DNA of 64,000 bases from Chelydra serpentina (taxonomy: Eukaryota; Chordata; Testudines; Chelydridae), in the NCBI GenBank assembly GCA_037349315.1, contig JBAIAC010000222.1:1116001-1180000 (forward strand). The letters are read 5' to 3'. The notes under the pieces were generated by a model, which was given only the letters and a program-made list of their open reading frames with translations, searched no databases and had not been told where the DNA came from. Positions 10,622-21,456 of this stretch are shown one piece after another. The stretch's first letter is position 1. Every line of letters starts with the position of its first letter. Position numbers and translations under genes: made by a program.

Positions 10622-11323
10622 TGAAGTTTTACTTTTCTCAGGTCCCTTAGCTGACCAGCAAGGTGCTCCCCTTTTTGCCACTGGGATCACCCCAACCCCT
10701 GCAGGACAGAGGGTGGGGAAATGAGCTGAGAAAGCTGCTGTTTCCTGCCCTCTTTTTCTTGGCTAGTTTCTCTTCTGCACCAGACTTAGTCCTTTATTCC
10801 CTGAGCCTGGCTAGCTCAGTTTGATGAAAAGATGACTGGTTCCTTTTTACTCCAAGACCACTCCGTGTCTGACAAAAAGCCCCACACACAAAGCTTTCCC
10901 CCTCCCCAGATTTGAAAGTATCTTGTCCCCTTATTGGTCAGATGCCAGCCAGGTCAGGTGTCAGTCTGGCTACCTGCATTTCTTAACCCTTTACTGGTAA
11001 GAGGATTTTATCTGCATCAGACCCTCTCCCCTTTCCCTTTATATTTATGACAGGCCCCATGGTGGGACAATATCCTCGGGATTAAGAGCAAAGGACTCAG
11101 GCTGAGAACTGATTTAACTCCACTCATCTGGGATTTAACAAATCGTCTTCCATGGAGACACTGGGACCTTGTGACATTGATCCAGACTCGGGGGGGTTGG
11201 GCTGATTTAACTCCCTGGCCGGCCGCCGCCTCAGCCACCTCTTGCCCCATGGCCTAGGCTCTTGGCCCCCTGCTGATTGCTCCTTGCTGGATTGCCCAGA
11301 GCAAAAAGGAAGACGTGCAGGTC
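10622..11323. other. Duplicated flank of the Val-like tRNA, then unique DNA
   Basis: About 10622-10740 is shared, inverted, with the flank at about 45780-45880. The rest shows no gene. Confidence 0.45.
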
Positions 11324-11395
11324 TAGCATACGATGGTTTTGATCCATCAGCCACTGGGTTTTGGGCCCAGCCCATTTCTGCTGCGCCCCCCTGCT
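11324..11395 (-). pseudogene. Initiator tRNA-Met pseudogene
   Basis: The reverse strand aligns along its length with vertebrate tRNA-iMet, including GGGCTGGGCCC and the initiator-type T-loop region GATGGATCAAAACC. The anticodon CAT has become CAA, and acceptor and D-arm mismatches are present. Confidence 0.75.
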
Positions 11396-11510
11396 GGGTC
11401 TTCAGCCCCAGCTCCAGCATCCGGCCTAGCGCCCTGTGAGCTCTAGCGCTGGCAGGGAGATGCGCCGGCTGCTCGGAGCAGCCTTGGTAACAGCAGTTTT
11501 GTTTCTGTGT

Positions 11511-11584
11511 GTCTCTGTGGCGCAATGGGTCAGCGCGTTCGGCTGTTAACCGAAAGGCTGGTGGTTCGAGCCCACCCAGGGATG
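11511..11584 (+). tRNA. tRNA-Asn(GTT)
   Basis: A near-perfect vertebrate tRNA-Asn of 74 nt. Acceptor GTCTCTG pairs with CAGGGAT, the D-arm is TGGCGCAATGGGTCAGCGCG, GTT is at 11545-11547, and the T-arm is GGTTCGAGCCC with a consensus B-box. There is one wobble at the acceptor end. The first TTTT downstream is about 30 nt away. This is one of the best candidates for a functional gene here. Confidence 0.9.
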
Positions 11585-12437
11585 GTAATAATCTGATGTT
11601 GCTTCTTAAGGGACTGTTTTGCTGCCTCAAAGACGCCTACCAGCAGCTGTTTGCCAGGGCCCCTGCACCGCTCCCTGCCCGTGCCAGAGCTTGCAAGGCA
11701 CCAGCCTGGAGCCAGGGCCGCTGGGTGCTGCTTACGAAAAGCCAGCAGAGGGACACAGGGGAACTGTGCTGTGCCCATAACACAGAGGTGGATTAATCAA
11801 ACCCTCTTCTGCTCGCACCGGGCCTCCCGCTTCCTACCCTGGGCCTGCAAGCGAGGGGGCGGCTTGCACAGCGCCAAGAGTCTCACCTGTGAGGCAGAAG
11901 GCGGCTGACGGTCGCAGCCTGCTGGGGAGCTCCCTGAAGTGATTAAGGGACAGAGACTCCTAAATGCCCAGAGTAACTAGGGTTTGGGGTTCACGAGGCC
12001 GGTAAGGGGGTCGCTATGTCGGCCTTGTAACCCTGGGTGTCAGGTCGCTGTGCAGCTTTGATCTAGAGCTCTGATCCCAACGACCGACCAGCAGCCCACA
12101 GCCTCCCCCTGGGTCTGCCCCACCTGGTCACTCCTCACAGGCTGACCTGACCCCGCTTCCAGCCCTGGATTCACCCCCCAATCACCCTACAGCCCCTCAG
12201 AGCCACAGCCATGGGGGTGCTGACGGAGGGAGGGGTGACTCGGGGGTGGGGTTCTTCTCTAAAGATGGCTGCAGAAAGGTGGGGTTCAGCTCTGTCAGCG
12301 ACCTGCCCAGTTGCCTCGCTGACAGCGGATGTGACATTTCTGTAAGTGCATAAAGGGGGTATTTGGCTTCCAAGAGAATGTGAGGAATGTGAAATTATGA
12401 GGGGGAATTTCCATTCTTTCTTCAGTTGCACTTGAGG
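11585..12437. other. No gene seen
   Basis: G/C-rich to mixed sequence with no recognisable gene or element. Confidence 0.4.
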
Positions 12438-12510
12438 GCCCCAGTGGCCTAAGGGATAAGGTATTGGCTTCCTAAGTTAGAGGTTGTGGCTCCAAGTCCC
12501 ATCTGGGGTA
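12438..12510 (+). tRNA. tRNA-Arg(CCT), divergent
   Basis: Acceptor GCCCCAG/CTGGGGT pairs throughout with one wobble. The D-arm GGCCTAAGGGATAAGG and loop TTCCTAA give anticodon CCT. The anticodon stem relies on G-T pairs, and the B-box is weakened to GGCTCCAAGTCC, so transcription is uncertain. Confidence 0.7.
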
Positions 12511-12695
12511 AGAAACTTGTGTCTTCCTGTACATTGCAAAGAAACCTTGGTCTTATTTTCACCAAAGTACCTGGGAGATGTTGGAACACAAAGTGCTGGG
12601 TCTTGGGAATAATCCGTCAGAAATGTCATCTTCCACTCGACAAATGCTTTCTAAACCCATGAGTAGGAAACAGTTAATACTTTTCCACTGCTTGC
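12511..12695. other. No gene seen
   Basis: Short A/T-rich spacer between the tRNA and a foldback repeat. Confidence 0.4.
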
Positions 12696-13480
12696 ATCCA
12701 ATGAAGTGGGTATTCACCCACGAAAGCTTATGCTCCAATACCTCTGTTAGTCTATAAGGTGCCACAGGACCCTTTGTAGCTTCTACAGTTAATACTAGTA
12801 TCAGAGGGGTAGCCGTGTTAGTCTGGATCTGTAGAAGCAACAAAGGGTCCTGTGGCACCTTATAGACTAACAGAGGTATTGAAGCATAAGCTTTCGTGGG
12901 TGAATACCCACTTCTTCGGATGCAAGCAGTGGAAATGTCCAGGGGCGATATAAATGTGCAGGGAAGATTCAGGCTAGAGATAACGAGGTAAGCTTAATCA
13001 GGGAGGGTGAGGCCCTCTTCTAGCAGTTGAGGTGTGAACACCAAGGGAGGAGAAACTGCTTTTGTAGTTGGCGAGCCATTCATAGTCTTTGGGTACGTCT
13101 ATACTCACCCGTCGCGTCGGAGGAGTCCAATCGATCTTCTGTGTTCGATTTATCGCGTCTTCTCTAGACTCCCCCGTCGACGCTGGTAATCCTGCTCCAC
13201 GAACGGAGCAGGCGGAGTCGACGGGGGAGCCTGCGCACCGCGTGTGGACCACAGGTAAGGTCGAACTAAGAGACTTCAACTTTAGCTACGTTATTAACCT
13301 AGCTGAAGTTGTGAATCTCAGTTCGACAGGGGGGTTTAGTGTAGACCAGCCCTTTGTTTAGTCCTGAGCTGATGGTGTCAAAGCAGATCCTGAGAATGAG
13401 CAACGGTGTGAAAAGAAGAGCTTCACATGTGTGTTAGGTGTTAGTTAGGTTGTTCTGGCAAATTTAAAGAACATCCCAAT
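12696..13480 (+). mobile_element. Interspersed repeat with inverted partial copy (foldback)
   Basis: The tract cacccacgaaagcttatg ... ctacagtta (12711-12790) is repeated in reverse complement at about 12830-12910, making a foldback with a short loop. The forward copy continues to about 13480, interrupted by the MITE at 13089. The layout of short inverted partial copies would suit a Penelope-like element, but I cannot assign the family. Confidence 0.5.
13089..13353 (-). mobile_element. Harbinger-like MITE, second copy
   Basis: The reverse-complement relative of 3324-3619, with ends GGGTACGTCTATAC and GTGTAGACCAGCCC. It splits the surrounding repeat at a T-rich site and may be flanked by a 3-bp TTT duplication. 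Confidence 0.7.
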
Positions 13481-13639
13481 GCCCGTAGAGTGATGTGGAC
13501 ACTGGCTGTTTCTGATCTTTTACTGAGAGCTCATTGAGAAATATTTTCCTTAATGATGTCATGGAATATCGGGTGGGCTGTGAAGGCTCCATTCTTCCTG
13601 CTTTCGCCCTTCAAGACAACATGGCTACATTTCCCGCAG

Positions 13640-14976
13640 CCCCTTCTATCCCGCCCTGAGCTCCCCAGTCACCTCTCTGCCGGTGCCCCTCACTCCCGAC
13701 CCGCAGCCCCTTCTATCCCAGCCCTGAGCTCCCCAGTCACCGCACTGCCAGTGCCCCTCACTCCCGACCCGCAGCCCCTGCTGTCCCAGCCCTGAGCTCC
13801 CCAGTCACCACTCTGCCGGTGCCCCTCACTCCCGACCCGCAGCCCCTTCTATCCCAGCCCTGAGCTCCCCAGTCACCGCTCTGCCGGTGCCCCTCACTCC
13901 CGACCCGCAGCCCCTTCTATCCCAGCCCTGAGCTCCCCAGTCACCGCTCTGCCGGTGCCCCTCACTCCCGACCCGTAGCCCCTTCTATCCCAGCCCTGAG
14001 CTCCCCAGTCACCGCTCTGCCGGTGCCCCTCACTCCCGACCCGCAGCCCCTTCTATCCCAGCCCTGAGCTCCCCAGTCACCGCTCTGCCGGTGCCCCTCA
14101 CTCCCGACCCACAGCCCCTTCTATCCCAGCCCTGAGCTCCCCAGTCACCGCTCTGCCGGTGCCCCTCACTCCCGACCCGCAGCCCCTTCTATCCCAGCCC
14201 TGAGCTCCCCAGTCACCGCTCTGCCGGTGCCCCTCACTCCCGACCCGCAGCCCCGTCTATCCCAGCCCTGAGCTCCCCAGTCACCGCTCTGCCGGTGCCC
14301 CTCACTCCCGACCCGCAGCCCCTTCTATCCCAGCCCTGAGCTCCCCAGTCACCGCTCTGCCGGTGCCCCTCACTCCCGACCCGCAGCCCCTTCTATCCCA
14401 GCCCTGAGCTCCCCAGTCACCGCACTGCCAGTGCCCCTCACTCCCGACCCGCAGCCCCTGCTGTCCCAGCCCTGAGCTCCCCAGTCACCACTCTGCCGGT
14501 GCCCCTCACTCCCGACCCGCAGCCCCTTCTATCCCAGCCCTGAGCTCCCCAGTCACCGCTCTGCCGGTGCCCCTCACTCCCGACCCGCAGCCCCGTCTAT
14601 CCCAGCCCTGAGCTCCCCAGTCACCGCTCTGCCGGTGCCCCTCACTCCCGACCCGCAGCCCCTTCTATCCCAGCCCTGAGCTCCCCAGTCACCGCTCTGC
14701 CGGTGCCCCTCACTCCCGACCCGCAGCCCCTTCTATCCCAGCCCTGAGCTCCCCAGTCACCGCTCTGCCGGTGCCCCTCACTCCCGACCCGCAGCCCCTT
14801 CTATCCCTCCCTGAGCTCCCCAGTCACCGCTCTGCCGGTGCCCCTCACTCCCGACCCGCAGCCCCTTCTATCCCAGCCCCGAGCTCCCCAGTCACCGCTC
14901 TGCCGGTGCCCCTCACTCCCGACCCGCAGCCCCTGCTGTCCCAGCCCTGAGCTCCCGAGTCACTGCTCTGTCGATG
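13640..14976 (+). repeat. 68-bp minisatellite (about 20 units)
   Basis: Units of about 68 bp contain gagctccccagtcacc and ctcactcccgacccgcag. Most units are nearly identical, and variants (e.g. ctgctgtcccag) recur at intervals, so groups of units were copied together. The distal end runs into a Gypsy-like LTR through gagctcc..gagtcactgctctgtc, the same junction seen at about 50774. Confidence 0.95.
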
Positions 14977-14980
14977 CCCC

Positions 14981-15993
14981 TGTCGGGCGATGCTCTGGAG
15001 TTGCTCCAGGGCAAGAAGCTTCCCCAGCTTCGACCTTCCTGGGTCTGACCCCGGAGCATTCAGCATCCCCTTCTTCACCCAGCGGGGCTTGTGGGGAAGC
15101 CAGAGGGCCTTGCCCCAGCTCCACCGTCAGACGTGACTCTCAGCCAGGCAGTGAAACAGAAGGTTTATTAGACGACAGGAACAGGGTCTAAACCAGAGCT
15201 TGTAGGTACAGAGAACAGGACCCCTCAGTCAGGTCCATCTTGGGGGGTGGGGAGGCCAGAGGTCCATCTGGACCTCCCTCCATGTCCCCAGCCAGCTCCA
15301 AACTCTCCATCCCCTCCGCTGCCTTGTCTCCTTCCCGGGCCAGGAGATCAGGGGGCTGGAGCACATGACTTATGAGGAGAGGCTGAGGGAACTGGGATTG
15401 TTTAGCCTGCAGAAGAGAAGAGTGAGGGGGGATTTGATAGCTGCTTTCAACTACCTAAAAGGGGGTTCCAAAGAGGATGGATCTAGACTGGTCTCAGTGG
15501 TAGAAGATGACAGAACAAGGAGTAATGGTCTCAAGTTGCAGAGGGGGAGGTTTAGGTTGGATATTAGGAAAAACTTTTTCACTAGTAGGGTGGTGAAGCA
15601 CTGGAATGGGTTACCTAGGGAGGTGGTGGAATCTCCTTCCTTAGAGGTTTTTAAGGTCAGGCTTGACAAAGCCCTGGCTGGGATGATCTAGTTGGGGTTG
15701 GTCCTGCTTTGAGCAGGGGGTTGGACTAGATGACCTCCTGAGGTCCCTTCCAACCCTGAGATTCTATGATTCTATGATCACTGATCCCTTTGTTCCCCAA
15801 CCCCTTCAGCCGGCACCTTTGCAGGGAAGGGGCCCAGGCCATGAGCTCTAGGGCTTTGCAACAATCACACCTAGAGACTTATTCCACCACCTAGAGACTT
15901 AAGAAATGCAGAGGGGAAACTGAGGCATAGGGGAAACTGAGGCACCCACACAGTATTCAGAGGAAACATTAGGAACACTCCCACTTGGTTACC
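14981..15993 (-). mobile_element. Gypsy-type solo LTR, interrupted by CR1
   Basis: Homologous to the LTRs at 50807-51487 (same orientation) and 62632-63342 (opposite). On the reverse strand it carries the TAATAAACC polyadenylation motif and the CTCAGTTTCCCCTATGC tract. A CR1 at 15351-15775 interrupts it where the other copies are uninterrupted. Confidence 0.75.
15351..15775 (+). mobile_element. CR1 LINE 3' end, 5'-truncated insertion
   Basis: It encodes the CR1 ORF2 C-terminus ([16 protein letters not shown] ... [17 protein letters not shown]; stop at 15689-15691). The conserved 3' UTR (ctttgagcagggggttggac) and the ATTCTATG-type tail follow. GATCA stands on both sides (15346-15350, 15776-15780). 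Uninterrupted target sequence exists at about 51230 and 62890. Confidence 0.9.
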
Positions 15994-16265
15994 CCCTCCC
16001 TGAATGTTTGTTTAAATCACTTGGTGGTGGCAGCGTACCCTTCAAGGACAAAAGGGATTTGTGCCTTGGGTAGTTTTTATCCTAAGCTGGTGAAAATAAG
16101 CTTCTGGGGTCTTTCATACAGGTGCCCATGACTGTACCCCAGAGTTCAGAGGGAACCCTGACAACCTCCTTCCTGCGGCTGTAGCTGAAGGCACAGCGGC
16201 CAAGAAGAGACTCCAGCCCTGAAGAAAGCCGGACGTTCAGGACAAAGCGGAAAGTGCACAAAGTA

Positions 16266-16338
16266 CAACCGCGAAAGGACTCAAACCCTCAATCTTCTGA
16301 TCCGATGTCAGACGCCTTATCCATTAGGCCACATGGGA
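16266..16338 (-). pseudogene. tRNA-Arg(TCG) pseudogene
   Basis: The reverse strand matches tRNA-Arg(TCG) through the D-arm, anticodon arm (GACATCGGATC) and T-arm. The universal U33 is replaced by A, the B-box is GGTTTGAGTCC, and the acceptor stem has several mismatches. It lies at the same relative position beside an LTR as the copies at 51769 and 62280. Confidence 0.75.
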
Positions 16339-16701
16339 AAAGTCTCTCCAAGCACTTCTTTAGAAAAGATGGACACTGTGTTTCTCGGGACATCTACGGA
16401 GGGGACAGAGACACTCTGGGCACAAGGAGTCGAGTTCCCAGCGAGATGTGAGATTTAGTTCCATGGAGCCAGGGGCAGGGTTTGGTCGGGAGGCTTAAGC
16501 ATGGGGGATTGGGGGGCAGAGGACGGACCGGCTGTCTAGGTGCGGAGATTTAGTGGTACTGGGGCACAGGAGGGAGGAGCAGGAGGAATCCTGCTGATGG
16601 GCTGTGGCCATGGAGAAAAAGAGGAAGGGCTCCTGGGACTTTTTTTGCCTTTATTTGACCTGCCTGCTCTTGTGGTTACAGCAGGTAACTACACTCGCTA
16701 A
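16339..16701. other. Duplicated flank of tRNA-Arg, then unique DNA
   Basis: The first 120 bases continue the block shared with 51842-51960 and 62160-62279. Beyond that I see nothing recognisable. Confidence 0.45.
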
Positions 16702-16767
16702 ACTGGGCTAGTTCAGTCAGTAAAGCATCAAGCTCTTAGTCTGGGGTTCAAGCCCCATGTCTGGGCT
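16702..16767 (+). pseudogene. tRNA-Lys(CTT) pseudogene
   Basis: The D-arm GGCTAGTTCAGTCAGTAAAGC, the triplet CTT and T-arm GGGTTCAAGCCCC match tRNA-Lys. The 3' side of the anticodon stem and the variable loop are deleted (66 nt in all). Confidence 0.65.
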
Positions 16768-18140
16768 CTCAGCTTTTTAAGTTCCCTTGTGTGCCAAGAG
16801 CCAAATGATCCCTGGTGGTGTCCAGAGCCACCCCCGGGTTCCCAGAAGCCCTGGCCATTTCCTGGACAGGCCTCTTGCTCCTGCTGAGTCCTTAGGAGTC
16901 AGGAGAGAGGCTCACACCCACAGGATCAGGCCCAGACAGCGCAGTCTGGGGCTGGCAGGAAGCGCTGTGGGGCCAGGTGCTGAGAGACCTGAGGGGAGAG
17001 AGGGAGAGAAGCGATGAGGACAGAGTGCCAGTGTAAAGGGGGTTATGGTCCTGCTAGTGTAGCAAACTTTCCTGGCTTATCCACGACCCCGGTGGAATGG
17101 GCTAGAGAAAGGCCCTGAGTCCCCACTCCCACTCCCTCACCCAGAGGCAGCCTGACCTCGAGGACTCTCTGTCTACTCTCCTGTGTGGCAGAGTCCTCGT
17201 GACCCCGACAAGGCTGGGCCCAGGACCCCTGGGGGGCTCGACCCCCAACCTTGTTGTGGTCACTTAGTACAGAGGCTGGGGTGTCCCCACTCTGGGGTTC
17301 TCTCTTGGCTCTGGATGCTTCCCTGACCCACGGATCATTGCATGTGCTTCAAGCAAATCCAATGGATTAAAGAGCAATCGATTTAAACCATAAGGAAAAT
17401 GGGAACGGTTCAAGGGAAACACGTCACCTCGTTCTGTGGCTCAGGGATATCGCAAACAGCGTCTCTGGGACAGACGGGACGTTCACAGTCTCCCCCTCAC
17501 ATGTCTCAGGCCCTGGCTGTGGTGCAGGGATGCCACCGGTCGGACATTTGCTCTGGTGGTGGCCACATGCCCTCAGCCTGGGCCCTGGCTCCTGGCCCAG
17601 CCTCGTTCCCCTTACCCCTGTCCACTCCCCTCTCCCTAGGAAGCCATGGCCCTGCTCCCAGCCCCGGTTCTCGACCACGTCTTCCGAGGGGCCGCAGACA
17701 CGGACAAGAGGGCACAATGTGAAAAGTTTGGGGATCGCTGGATTAGGGTGACGTCCTCAATCACTTCTATGCCGTCCAATAAAAGGTATTTCTCACCCAC
17801 CTCGCCCCTCCATCAGGACGGACTCGGTATGTTCTGCCGCCCTTCACTCGGACAGGAAGGATAATAACATTTCATTCCACTCAATGCTACAGTGATTTGT
17901 AACCCAAGACCAGCCAGAACTGGTTCCTTTGGGAAAGCGGCCCCATCGTGCTGCACACCTAGGCCGAGTAGGGGTGTCTGTGCACACATGGCCTGGTCCT
18001 GAAGTCTTCCCCCAGCTCATCACTCGATGTGACGGGGGAGCTCATCCAGACCCTGCTTACACTTAGTATTTAAAAACTCCTGAGTATCCCTATCTCTACT
18101 GCTCTTAGATTTCTCCTCCTGTCCTTTTCTTGACAGCTCA
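16768..18140. other. No gene seen
   Basis: Mixed G/C-rich sequence. Frames around 17400-17750 overlap on both strands without homology I recognise. Confidence 0.4.
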
Positions 18141-18222
18141 GTTGAGGTGGCTGAGTGGTTACAGTGATGGACTGCTAATCCATTGTCCTTTACATGCATG
18201 GGTTCAAATCCCATTCTCATCA
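18141..18222 (+). tRNA. tRNA-Ser(GCT), divergent
   Basis: An 82-nt sequence with the long variable arm of serine tRNAs. The D-arm GGTGGCTGAGTGGTTA and loop CTGCTAA give GCT. The T-arm is GGGTTCAAATCCC. The acceptor has one mismatch and one wobble. It could be functional, though the D-loop and variable arm drift from consensus. Confidence 0.75.
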
Positions 18223-19026
18223 GGTGCATTTAATCTTCTCCTTCCTTTAGAAGCAACCATCTCCCCTTTTGGTACAATCAGAGACCAAGCCAAGTTGCTT
18301 CCTGCAAACACAAACCTACTCAGGACTCCCTTGCGTTAAATAAAATATGTCTAAGTCCCAGATTTCTAAAAGAATTCTGTAGGTCTTGTATTTTATCTCA
18401 AAAGGTAACACCTCTTAATCTCCCCCAAACAATCTCCCCCAAATAATTTCCTTTGCACAGATCCATGAACAGTAAAATCTTTCTCTCTCTCTTGTCTGAG
18501 CCAGGGCATTCGATTCCATTGAAACGTTCTCTCCGGCAGTGACAATGTTCAGACAGAGGGGAGGTGGCACCTTCAGCCCTGACAGTGAGATATTCGCTCT
18601 CCTCTTTCTTCATGCTGCTGTTGTTATTCCATGAATCATCAAGGATGGAATAAAAAGCTGAGTTTACTCCAGGGTGGGGAAAGAAAGGAGCCACCAACCC
18701 CCTGGCAAAGCTCAGTGCCCCAGAGAAAACCTGCCCCTGCTATTGCAATCACTGATGTACTGGGGATATGACGGGAAAGGGACTGTCTGAATTGTCGAGG
18801 CAGAAAATGGACAACAATCTACAGCAGCAGCATTAACCACAAACACACTCTCATCATGCTCCAGCCAGCAGGGAAATGAGCAGGAATTCTTCCTGTTCAG
18901 CCATGGACACACTTACACAAGGGCACGGCAGTGAGTGTGCTGTGGAAGCTGGTCTGAGGAAACAATTGGAAACGATCACTCAGTGAGAGCAGAACTAGAG
19001 TGTAGTGAGAAAAGTACATAAAGCCA
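18223..19026. other. No gene seen
   Basis: A/T- to mixed-composition sequence between two serine tRNA loci, with no recognisable gene. Confidence 0.4.
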
Positions 19027-19108
19027 GTAGTTGTGGCCGAGTGGTTAAGGCGATGGACTAGAAATCCATTGGGGTTTCCCTGCACGGGTTTGAATCCTGT
19101 CGGCTATG
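19027..19108 (+). tRNA. tRNA-Ser(AGA)
   Basis: An 82-nt tRNA-Ser. Acceptor GTAGTTG pairs with CGGCTAT using wobbles. The D-arm GTGGCCGAGTGGTTAAGG is consensus, the anticodon loop CTAGAAA gives AGA, the variable arm is long, and the T-arm carries GGTTTGAATCC. Only compensated or loop changes are visible. Confidence 0.85.
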
Positions 19109-19474
19109 GAGGAATTAGTGGTTCTTTAGTTTCAGTCCCTGAGTATCCTTGGTGTCAAGGGGAGCTCGGTCTTGTCTCGCTCTCAGGCTGTGTCCACACT
19201 ACAGAGTTATGCTGCTTTAGTTGAAGTGTTTCAATTAAACACTCTGCTCCTTGTGTCACCAGAGCGCATCCACTCTAGCAACTCTTGCGTCGCCCCAAAG
19301 AGCAGTGCATTGTGGGTAGCTATCGCACTGTGCAACTGGCCGCAGGGGGCTGTGGGAGGGGTTTGCAATGGCTCATGGGCCGGTGCAGCATCACATGATG
19401 CAGGTTTCTCTGTCCCATTGTTCCATGGGCAGCCTACTAGATTGCCAGCTGCTTCCCAGCTGCAGTGTGTGTGG

Positions 19475-19509
19475 CAGGGCAGAGAGTGTGTGTGTGTGTG
19501 TGTGTGTTG
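19475..19509 (+). repeat. (GT)n microsatellite
   Basis: About sixteen TG dinucleotides with an interruption near the start. Confidence 0.9.
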
Positions 19510-19663
19510 GGGAAGAGTGAGTGTGTCGCACGCTGTCTCTAAGCTCAGACAGCTGCTGGAAGCAACCAGTCCTGAGGCAGGGGGAGGGGGACACCCCAGT
19601 AATGAGAGAGGGGGAGGGGCACAGCCCGAAATTTAGCCCTCACTGGCTCAGCTCAGCACACCA

Positions 19664-19664
19664 G

Positions 19665-19702
<38 letters not shown>
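19664..19702 (+). repeat. Compound (TC)n(AC)n microsatellite
   Basis: A TC run passes directly into an AC run. Confidence 0.9.
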
Positions 19703-19703
<1 letters not shown>

Positions 19704-21384
19704 TGCTGCTGCCTGCCTGGATCTGTGTCGGGGGGGGCTTAGAGGGCCGTGGCCCCAGCACTTTTTACCAGCCATAAGGATGAAGAATGGATGGGGGGGG
19801 GGGGGGGAAGGCAGAGTCTTCGGGGGAGGGGGGTGTAACAGCTGCTGACTCTGAAGGTCCTGGGCTAAATCCACTTGCAGGTGGAAGCGTTTCGATGTAT
19901 TTGATGGCTAATGAGACCAGCTACCGGGGGAGAAGCCCCGAGGGCCCGGTGCTACTCCGGGTGCTGCTGGGGAATGGGGAGCCCCAGGGGGCAGCTGCTG
20001 CTCCGGCCACCCCAGGAGTGCTGCCGGGGGGCACTGGTCAAGGGGTCCCCAGGGCCAGCTGCATTGGTCACTGCTCGGGCGGTCCCCAGAGCCAGCTGCT
20101 TGGGCGGCCCTGGAGTCAGCCACAGCGGCTGCTGCAGAAGTCACGGAGGTCGCAGCAAGTCACAGAATCCGTCACGTCCACGACCCCCGTGACAGACACG
20201 GGTCCCTTACAATGAGACAAACCCTCCCTGCTGTGACTGCCCTTCCTGGAAGGAAAGAGAAGAAGAGAAAGTGGAGAGAAGGAAAACGAGAGACTCCCTG
20301 TCCCCTCTCTCCCCTGCTGCCTCCCCCCTTGTGTTCTGTAACCCCATCCCACTGGGTTCCCAGGGCTGCTGCCATGGGGGTGACACTAGAGTTCTGGGGA
20401 TGGGGGGGGAAGGGGGCTCGTCACTTCTCAACATTTCCCACAAATTTGTCTTTGTGCTGAAATTTTTCCTGTGGGGCCTCTCAGAGCTGTACCCCACCCC
20501 CGTTCGTGGTGGTGGTGGGGCGTAATTTGGGGGGTGGGCAGAGGAGTTTCCCATAAAGGGTCAATTTGTTCTGGTGACTGGTTCTGACCTGGGTCGCACG
20601 TCCTGACACAGGATCATGTGCAGAACATGGAAGCTCTGGCTTGTCCTAAATGCTGTAGAGTGAGAGTCCCTGGGACAGGGCAGGGGGAGAGGGAGCAAGA
20701 GGAGAAAGACAGAGCCACTGGAGAAGAGAAATGGGGGGAGAAGAAAGAGACAGAGAACACACAGAGAGGCAATAAATGATTGAAGCAGAACAGGTGTCCC
20801 AACTCGATGTTGCTCACCACAGGTGTGCAGAGAGACGGGCAGTAGTATGTTTCCCACAGTGTCAAGTCTGAACTTTGATTCTAGCAACGTGAGTTCAAAT
20901 ATCAAAGGGATTTTGACATTCCTGATCTCTTCTCCCCTCCCCCTCTTTAGTATTCATTTGTATTTTGACATGTTTGGCTTAAGCATGATCTTCTCTTTCC
21001 GTACCTCTGTTGCAATTTTGGGTGTATTTTTATTTTGCCTCCCTTTAGTTCATGTCATTGTAATTGTAACAGCAAAGGAATCTGCAGGAGCAAAAACTGA
21101 CCCAAAACTTTATTTCTCCATCACGCAGGGACATCATGCAAACATCGCACGCAGCTGGAATCATAACAGTGAAGGGAAGGGGACGGGAGATGCAGGTTTC
21201 CAAATGTTCTTTCTCCGATGATACATCCCAGCCCCTTGTATGTCTCCATGCTGTGTGACCTGCGTGACCGGCTGGGCTTTGAAACATTTATTGTCTCATT
21301 CTATTGATAATGTGATTCTAACACAATGTGACTGAAATTAAACCACTTCCAGACAAGGAACCAACAAAAGAGAAAAGCGATTAT

Positions 21385-21456
21385 TGCATTGGCTGGGAAT
21401 TGAACCCAGGTCAACTGCTTGGAAGGCAGCTATGCTCACCACTATACCACCAATGC
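21385..21456 (-). tRNA. tRNA-Gly(TCC)
   Basis: A 72-nt reverse-strand tRNA-Gly. Acceptor GCATTGG/CCAATGC pairs fully, the D-arm is TGGTATAGTGGTGAGC, the anticodon loop has TTCCAAG (TCC), and the T-arm is GGGTTCAATTCCC. A TTTT follows within about ten bases on the sense strand, a Pol III terminator. Likely functional. A relative lies at 30014. Confidence 0.9.

Larger units (their letters stand above)
19109..21384. other. No gene; Harbinger-like remnant and simple repeats
   Basis: About 19188-19330 (ggctgtgtccacactaca) resembles a Harbinger terminus. Beyond it are simple repeats (19475-19509, 19664-19702) and a poly-G run near 19793-19808. I see no supported gene up to the Gly tRNA. Confidence 0.4.

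Noticed and set aside
17399..17864. Cluster of overlapping frames of 65-107 codons on both strands
   Set aside because: No recognisable domain, no splice framing, and composition alone explains the lack of stops.
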